This document shows, in pieces, positions 59,077 through 64,000 of a stretch of DNA of 64,000 nt. The notes below the pieces were generated by a model, which was not told where the DNA came from, did not search any database, and saw only the letters and a list, made by a program, of their open reading frames with translations. Source of the DNA: JBEIHX01 sp040381075 (GTDB lineage Bacteria; Pseudomonadota; Alphaproteobacteria; Caulobacterales; Aquidulcibacteraceae); contig JBEIHX010000007.1 in assembly GCA_040381075.1 (NCBI GenBank), positions 62,001 to 126,000 of the forward strand, in the 5' to 3' direction. A program made the translations under genes and the position numbers. Positions within the stretch are counted from its first letter, which is position 1, and each line of letters begins with the position of its first letter.

Positions 59077-59160
59077 CCAATCAAAAGCCGCCAATCAAAA
59101 GCCGCCAATCAAAAGCCGCCAATCAAAAACCGCCAGTCCAAGACTGCCGGTCAAGGACTG
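59077..59160. repeat. 14-bp tandem repeat, 6 copies, decaying toward a stop codon
   Basis: CCAATCAAAAGCCG occurs three times exactly, then CCAATCAAAAACCG, CCAGTCCAAGACTG and CCGGTCAAGGACTG. It ends 4 bp before the stop codon of the HerA-like gene. The most diverged copies are nearest the gene, which suggests expansion away from it. Confidence 0.95.
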
Positions 59161-59164
59161 CGCT

Positions 59165-60652
59165 TCAGCGGCGTTTCATGCCGCCGAGCACGCCGCGAAT
59201 GAGGGCCTGGACAAGGCCGCGCCCGAGTTCGCGCGCAGCCGAGCCGGCAGCCTTTTCCACCACCGTCTGACGCCGGCGCCCGCCGCCGCCGCCACGCTTG
59301 GCCTTGACCTCCTGCTTCTCACGCGCGGTGTCGCGCGCCTCGCGTTCGGCCCTGTCAGCAGCGCGCTCGGCCCGCTCGGACAGGATCTCATAGGCGCTTT
59401 CGCGGTCTTGGGTTTTGTCATAGACCCCCGCGAGGGGGCTTGCCTTGATCACGGCCTGGCGCTCTGCATCGCTGAGGGCCCCGACGCGCGAGGCTGGCGG
59501 ACGGATCAGCGTACGCGCCACGACCGTGGGCGCGCCCTTTTCATCCAGCAGGGAGACGAGCGCCTCGCCGATGCCGAGTTCGGTCAGGACCTCCTCCGTC
59601 CGGAAACCCGGATTTTCGCGAAAGCTGTCCGCGGCGGCCTTGATCGCCTTGCGTTCACCCGGCGTGTAGGCGCGCAGGGCGTGCTGCACACGGTTGCCGA
59701 TCTGCGACAGGACGGTGGGGGGAAGGTCCTGGGGATTCTGGGTCACGAAGTAGACGCCCACCCCCTTTGACCGGATCAGCCGCACCACCTGCTCAATGCG
59801 CTGCAGCAGCGCTGGCGGCGTATCGGAGAACAACAGATGCGCCTCGTCGAAGAAAAAGACGAGCCTGGGTTTGTCAGGGTCGCCGATCTCCGGCAGCTCC
59901 TCGAACAGTTCCGACAACAGCCACAGCAGAAAGGTCGAGTAGAGCCGTGGAGCCTGGATCAGTTTGTCAGCCGCCAGAATGTTCACCACCCCCCGGCCGT
60001 CGGCGGCCGTGCGCATGAAATCAGACAGCTTCAGGGCCGGCTCGCCGAAGAACTTCTCCGCGCCCTGCTGCTCGAGCTGCAGAAGGCGGCGCTGTACGGC
60101 GGCGACCGAGGTGGGGCTGACCAGGCCATACTTCGCATTGATCGTGTCTGAGTTCTGCGAGACATAGGTCATCAGGGCGCGCAGGTCAGGAAGGTCCAGC
60201 AGCAGCAGCCCCTCTTCGTCGGCGACCTTGAAGGCGACGGCGAGCGCGCCCTCCTGGGCCTCGGACAGCTCGAGAAGCCGCGCCGTGAGCATCGGCCCCA
60301 TCTCCTGGAGGGTTGCCCGGATGGGGTGACCCTTTTCGCCATAGACGTCCCAGAACACCACCGGCGGCTTTTCGGGCGCATAGTCCGCAATACCGATCTG
60401 TTCGGCGCGCGCGGCCGCCCATTTGGGCGGCGGATCGCCAGCCAGGGCGACGCCGGAGAGATCGCCTTTCACGTCTGCGGCGAACACCGGCACGCCCATG
60501 CGCGCGAAGCCCTCCGCCAGCACCTGCAGCGTGACCGTCTTGCCGGTGCCGGTCGCGCCGGCGACCAGCCCATGCCGGTTGGCCCGTTTGAGCAGCAGGG
60601 ATTGCGGCTCTGCGCCGCCCGGTCCTGCGCCAAGGAATATGCCGTCGCTCAT
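59165..60652 (-). CDS. HerA-like ATPase (DUF853 family)
   Basis: A 495-residue helicase-HerA-like ATPase of unknown physiological role. Walker A VAGATGTGKTVTLQV (about 29-43), Walker B RLVFFFDEAHLLFSD (about 263-277) and the sensor region VYFVTQNPQDLPPTVLSQIGNRVQHALRAYTP are present. The C terminus turns into a charged coiled coil (ERAERAADRAEREARDTAREKQEVKAKRGGGGGRRRQT) and a short amphipathic end. ATG 60652 gives the usual start with MSDGIFLGAGPG; longer frames lie antisense to rsmB. The stop codon abuts a tandem repeat. It is divergent from rsmB. Confidence 0.9.
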   Translation of the reverse strand: MSDGIFLGAGPGGAEPQSLLLKRANRHGLVAGATGTGKTVTLQVLAEGFARMGVPVFAADVKGDLSGVALAGDPPPKWAAARAEQIGIADYAPEKPPVVFWDVYGEKGHPIRATLQEMGPMLTARLLELSEAQEGALAVAFKVADEEGLLLLDLPDLRALMTYVSQNSDTINAKYGLVSPTSVAAVQRRLLQLEQQGAEKFFGEPALKLSDFMRTAADGRGVVNILAADKLIQAPRLYSTFLLWLLSELFEELPEIGDPDKPRLVFFFDEAHLLFSDTPPALLQRIEQVVRLIRSKGVGVYFVTQNPQDLPPTVLSQIGNRVQHALRAYTPGERKAIKAAADSFRENPGFRTEEVLTELGIGEALVSLLDEKGAPTVVARTLIRPPASRVGALSDAERQAVIKASPLAGVYDKTQDRESAYEILSERAERAADRAEREARDTAREKQEVKAKRGGGGGRRRQTVVEKAAGSAARELGRGLVQALIRGVLGGMKRR

Positions 60653-60823
60653 GCCTGCACTCCTGCCAGTCCGTGGCGCCGCCTGCCGCGCCCCGCGCGC
60701 CTCCGGGCGGCGCCGACGCGACGATTCGCCTGCGCCGCGGACTGTGGCGCGCGGCCGCCGGCAAGGCAATGCGAGGCCGGCGCCGACTTGCGCCGGGCGG
60801 CTGCGGGCGCCATCACCTGCGCG

Positions 60824-62134
60824 ATGTCAGCCCCGGCGCCGCCTTCCCCTCCCGTGATCGGCCAGGCCCCGCGCGAGGCGGCCGCCGCCGTCCTCAGCGA
60901 TGTGCTGGACAACCGCGTCGCGCTGGATGAGGCGCTCGCCCGACAGCAGACCTTTGATCGTCTGGCCGGCGAGGACCGCAGCTTTGCGCGGGCCATCGTC
61001 AGCGCGGCGCTGCGCCGCCTCGGCGCGCTGGACGGCGTGCTGGCCGCATTCATGGCCCGGCCACTGCCGGCAAAGGCCGGCCTCGCCCGCGCCGTCCTGC
61101 GCTGCGCCGCCGCCGAGCTTCTGGTCCTGGGCGCGCCGGCCCACGCAGCCGTGCATACCGCCGTTGCCGTTCTGCAGGCAGCGCCAGGCGGACGGTCCTA
61201 TGCGGGCCTTGCGAACGCCGTGCTGCGCCGGATCGCCCGGGACGGGGCGGCGATGTTCGATGCGGCCCCGCCAGAGGCCGACGCGCCGGACTGGGTGGTC
61301 GCCCGCTGGCGCGCGGCCTACGGCGCGGCGAAGGCGCGCGCCATCCTCTCCGCCGCACGCACCCAGCCGCCCCTGGATCTGACGGTTCCCGCGCACGCCG
61401 GGGCCTGGGCCGCCAGGCTTGACGCAGCGCGCATCGGTCCAGCCACAGCCCGTCTGCCCCAGGGCGCGCCGGACGTTGCGCGACTGCCAGGGTATGACGA
61501 CGGCGCGTGGTGGGTGCAGGATGTTGCAGCAGGCCTGCCGGCGCATCTGCTCGGCGTGCATCCGGGCGAGCGGGTTGCAGATCTGTGCGCTGCGCCGGGC
61601 GGCAAGACGCTGCAGCTGGCCGCGGCCGGCGCCTCGGTGGTTGCAGTCGACCGGTCGCCGTCCCGCCTGGAGCGCCTGCGCATCAATCTGGCGCGGTGTC
61701 GGCTGACGGCGGATGTGGTCGCAGCCGACCTGACGCAGTTGACGCCGCAGGAGCGCTTCGACGCCGTGCTGCTCGACGCACCCTGTTCGGCGACCGGAAC
61801 CCTGCGCCGCCACCCGGAGGTGCTGTGGATCAAGGACGCGCGCGATATCGCACGGCTGGCCGCCCTGCAGCGCCAGCTGCTGCAGCGCGCGCTCGCCTGG
61901 CTGAAGCCAGGCGGACGGCTGGTGTACTGTGTCTGTTCGCTGGAGCCGGAGGAAGGCGAAGGCGTGATCGCGAGCGTGCTGGAACAGGGCCTGGCCCGCC
62001 GCCAGGCGATCGCGCCGGGCGAGGCGGCCGGCTTCCATCCCACCGCAGCCGGGGATCTGCGCACCTTTCCGGATGATCTGCCAGACACCGGCGGCGCCGA
62101 CGGGTTCTTCATGGCGCGCCTCGCACTCTCCTGA
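60824..62134 (+). CDS. rsmB: RsmB-type 16S rRNA cytosine methyltransferase
   Basis: A 436-residue NOL1/NOP2/Sun family methyltransferase. The N-terminal helical NusB-like domain reads PREAAAAVLSDVLDNRVALDEALARQQTFDRLAGEDRSFARAIVSAALRRLGALDGVLAAFM. The SAM domain has VADLCAAPGGKTLQLAAAGASVVAVDRS (about 251-278), VLLDAPCSATGTLRRHPEVLW with the catalytic Cys and VYCVCSLEPEEGEGVIA with the second Cys. It should make m5C967 in 16S rRNA. ATG 60824 is the chosen start; no strong ribosome site is seen. Divergent from the HerA-like gene and followed 248 bp later by an acyl-CoA dehydrogenase. Confidence 0.92.
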   Translation: MSAPAPPSPPVIGQAPREAAAAVLSDVLDNRVALDEALARQQTFDRLAGEDRSFARAIVSAALRRLGALDGVLAAFMARPLPAKAGLARAVLRCAAAELLVLGAPAHAAVHTAVAVLQAAPGGRSYAGLANAVLRRIARDGAAMFDAAPPEADAPDWVVARWRAAYGAAKARAILSAARTQPPLDLTVPAHAGAWAARLDAARIGPATARLPQGAPDVARLPGYDDGAWWVQDVAAGLPAHLLGVHPGERVADLCAAPGGKTLQLAAAGASVVAVDRSPSRLERLRINLARCRLTADVVAADLTQLTPQERFDAVLLDAPCSATGTLRRHPEVLWIKDARDIARLAALQRQLLQRALAWLKPGGRLVYCVCSLEPEEGEGVIASVLEQGLARRQAIAPGEAAGFHPTAAGDLRTFPDDLPDTGGADGFFMARLALS

Positions 62135-62382
62135 CGCTGGCCCCCGCTTTTGGCGGGACGCCGCAACGCCGCCCGGCGCCGGCGCGCGGAGCAGGCCGCG
62201 GGCACAAGCCGTGGCGCACGCCACGCACGCCAGCACCGCCCCACTGCGGATTGACGGGCGCGCACGCAAGGTCTCGAATGACGTCCCCCAGGACGTCCTG
62301 TCTGGGACAGGATTACGTCGCCGTGGTTTCCAGGAGATCGTCGCCACGATCCTCCCCAGGAACCCGCTCCGAGGATATGGCC

Positions 62383-63576
62383 ATGAACATCCCCACACGC
62401 CCCCTCGCACAGCTTGACTTCGATGCCCTGCGCCCGCCCTCGCCGTTTCTGACCGACAGCCACGAGGCGTGGCGGCGCGAATTGCGCAGGTTCCTTGAAC
62501 GCGAGATCATTCCCTATGCGGAGGAATGGGACGAAGCCGGCTTCGTGCCCCGCGAGGTGTTCAGGAAGGCGGCTGACTTCGGCCTGATCGGCGCCGGCTA
62601 TCCGGAGGAATATGGCGGCTGGCGGGAAGGATTTGACCGCTTCCACGCCATCGTCACCAGCGAAGAACTGGCGCGCGTCGGCGCCGGCGGGGTGATCGCA
62701 GCTTTGACCGTGCATGGCATCGGTCTGCCGCCGATCCTGGCGATCGGCTCACCCGAACTGAAACAGCGCGTCGCTCCCCAGGTGCTGAAGGGCGAACACC
62801 AGATCAGCCTCGCGATCACCGAACCGGACGCAGGCAGCGACGTCGCCAATCTGCAGACCAGGGCCCACCGGCAGGGCGATGTCTTCGTGGTCAACGGCGC
62901 GAAGATCTACATCACCGGCGGCATGACATCGACATGGGCGACCACGGCTGTGCGCACCGGCGGCCCCGGCGCCGCAGGCGTTTCGCTGCTGCTCATTGAC
63001 TTGAACAGTCCTGGCGTCACCCGCGCGCCCCTCAAAAAACAGGGCTGGTGGGCGAGCGACACAGCGCAGATCTGGTTTCAGGACGTCGAAGTGCCGCTCG
63101 ACAACCTGATCGGCGAGGAAAACAAGGGTTTTCTTGGCATCATGATGAATTTCAATGGCGAGCGCCTCGGCATGGCGTCCGGCGCGATCGCTTCGGCGAG
63201 GGTCTGCATCGAAGAGGCGATCGCATGGGCGCGCGAGCGGCGCACGTTCGGCAAGCGGCTCGCAGACCATCAGGTCATCCGCCACAAGATCGCAGACATG
63301 ATCCAGCGCGTGAATGCGTCGACAGCCTATCTGGAGATGTGCGCCTGGCGCGTCAGCCAGGGAGAAACGCCGGCTGCCGATCTCGCGCTTCTGAAGGTCC
63401 AGGCGACGCAGACGCTCGAGGTGTGTGCACGCGAGGCGATGCAGATCATCGGCGGGGCGTCCTACATGCGCGGCAGCCGTGTGGAACGCATCTATCGCGA
63501 GGTGCGCGTCAACGCCATCGGCGGCGGCTCGGAGGAGATCATGCGCGATCTCGCAGCGCGCCAGATCGGCCTGTGA
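62383..63576 (+). CDS. Acyl-CoA dehydrogenase
   Basis: A 397-residue acyl-CoA dehydrogenase unrelated to the two in the beta-oxidation operon by position. Segments AITEPDAGSDVANLQTRAHRQGDVFVVNGAKIYITGGMTSTW (about 137-178), ARERRTFGKRLADHQVIRHKIADMIQRVNASTAYLEMCAW and VERIYREVRVNAIGGGSEEIMRDLAARQIG are typical; GGGSEE holds the FAD contact and catalytic region. ATG 62383 follows GAGGAT; a second Met at 62377 is possible. Likely short- or branched-chain specificity, not provable here. Confidence 0.93.
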   Translation: MNIPTRPLAQLDFDALRPPSPFLTDSHEAWRRELRRFLEREIIPYAEEWDEAGFVPREVFRKAADFGLIGAGYPEEYGGWREGFDRFHAIVTSEELARVGAGGVIAALTVHGIGLPPILAIGSPELKQRVAPQVLKGEHQISLAITEPDAGSDVANLQTRAHRQGDVFVVNGAKIYITGGMTSTWATTAVRTGGPGAAGVSLLLIDLNSPGVTRAPLKKQGWWASDTAQIWFQDVEVPLDNLIGEENKGFLGIMMNFNGERLGMASGAIASARVCIEEAIAWARERRTFGKRLADHQVIRHKIADMIQRVNASTAYLEMCAWRVSQGETPAADLALLKVQATQTLEVCAREAMQIIGGASYMRGSRVERIYREVRVNAIGGGSEEIMRDLAARQIGL

Positions 63577-63640
63577 GCGCCGGGGTTTCAACGTCCGAAA
63601 GCGGTGAGACGGCGGGCGTCGCGTGCGCTATCACAGCGCC

Positions 63641-64000
63641 ATGAAGCTGTCGCGCGAGATCTGCCGGCGCGCCCACGAGACCCGGGACGCGCGCTTTGAC
63701 GGACGGTTCTTCGTCGGCGTCACATCGACCCGCATTTACTGCAGGCCGGTCTGCCCGGCGCGCACGCCGAAGCCGGAGAACGCCACCTACTGGCCAAGCG
63801 CAGCAGCGGCAGCAAAAGCCGGCTTTCGACCATGCCTGCGCTGCCGGCCGGAATGCGCTCCCGGCGCGCCAGCCGCGCTCGGAGCCAAGGCGGCCGCGCT
63901 GCGCGCGCTGCGCCTGATCGAGGCGGGCGCCCTTGACGAGGCGCCGACGGGCGCCCTCGCCGCCCGCGTGGGCATGACCGACCGCCATCTGCGCCGGCTG
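63641..64000 (+). CDS. Ada/AlkA-type DNA repair protein, truncated by window end
   Basis: The first 120 residues of a longer protein that continues beyond the window. It starts as an Ada-like zinc domain: DARFDGRFFVGVTSTRIYCRPVCPARTP with Cys36 and Cys40, then FRPCLRCRPEC with two further zinc cysteines, and the beginning of an AraC-like helix-turn-helix (LAARVGMTDRHLRRL). This is the N-terminal architecture of AlkA-type DNA-3-methyladenine glycosylases with regulatory domain and of Ada itself. Which of the two cannot be told because the catalytic domain is outside the window. Confidence 0.85.
   Translation, partial: MKLSREICRRAHETRDARFDGRFFVGVTSTRIYCRPVCPARTPKPENATYWPSAAAAAKAGFRPCLRCRPECAPGAPAALGAKAAALRALRLIEAGALDEAPTGALAARVGMTDRHLRRL

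Larger units (their letters stand above)
58705..59164. other. Convergent gap with two tandem-repeat arrays
   Basis: About 460 bases between the gltB stop and the HerA-like stop. It holds the 13-bp array (58753-58856) and the 14-bp array (59077-59160), described separately. No gene or hairpin terminator with a T run was seen, though transcription must end here from both sides. Confidence 0.65.

Overview
The window is high-GC bacterial chromosome with dense, mostly short operons on both strands. Its gene content points to an alphaproteobacterium, probably of the Caulobacterales/Hyphomonadales type. The signs are a 7Fe ferredoxin (fdxA) near a CdnL/CarD regulator, a glutaredoxin-3/nitrilase/DUF1178 operon beside an NDUFAF5-like methyltransferase, an NDUFS6-like zinc-finger protein, a DUF4908 protein and a large beta-oxidation operon. 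Species is not claimed. No rRNA, tRNA, transposase, integrase, phage gene or CRISPR array was seen.

Layout. 0-13.4 kb: an anchored hypothetical protein, metY-type O-acetylhomoserine sulfhydrylase, a nucleotidyltransferase, a coupled pair of LPS-type glycosyltransferases, an alpha/beta hydrolase, the grxC-nitrilase-DUF1178 operon, an NDUFAF5-like methyltransferase, an NlpC/P60 peptidase, a MarR regulator divergent from a SnoaL-like protein, a DUF4908 protein and a PQQ-type sugar dehydrogenase. 13.6-15.7 kb: a small AT-richer islet with a PseH-like and a second GNAT acetyltransferase and a decayed AbiEi-type antitoxin gene. 15.9-26.8 kb: NDUFS6-like zinc finger, an ABC ATPase without permease, two secreted or hypothetical proteins, a DUF885 lipoprotein, a GST, a frameshifted cytochrome c gene, fdxA, a two-domain creatininase-like protein and cdnL. 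27-38.2 kb: hydrolases, 6-phosphogluconolactonase, enoyl-CoA hydratase, two M28 peptidases around an SDR, PhzF, ThiD and an AT-hook DNA-binding protein ending at a strong bidirectional terminator. 38.3-46.3 kb: a beta-oxidation operon (MerR regulator, two acyl-CoA dehydrogenases, OsmC, thiolase, FadJ-like protein). 46.5-64 kb: PdeM, DUF6065, GNAT, YeiH exporter, an isolated atpC, a lipoprotein, gltD-GST-gltB, a HerA-like ATPase, RsmB, an acyl-CoA dehydrogenase and the start of an Ada/AlkA-type repair gene cut by the window end.

The most unusual property is not a gene. At least 18 short tandem-repeat blocks (12-19 bp units, 2-10 copies) are scattered through the window, many lying against stop codons. 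Each block has its own unit, apparently made from local sequence. Blocks inside or at the edge of reading frames have periods divisible by three; many intergenic ones have periods of 13, 14, 16 or 19. This points to a lineage-wide slippage or duplication process. Other points of interest are two near-identical palindromic operators upstream of gltD-GST-gltB, an atpC gene separated from the other ATP synthase genes, and two clear gene-decay events.
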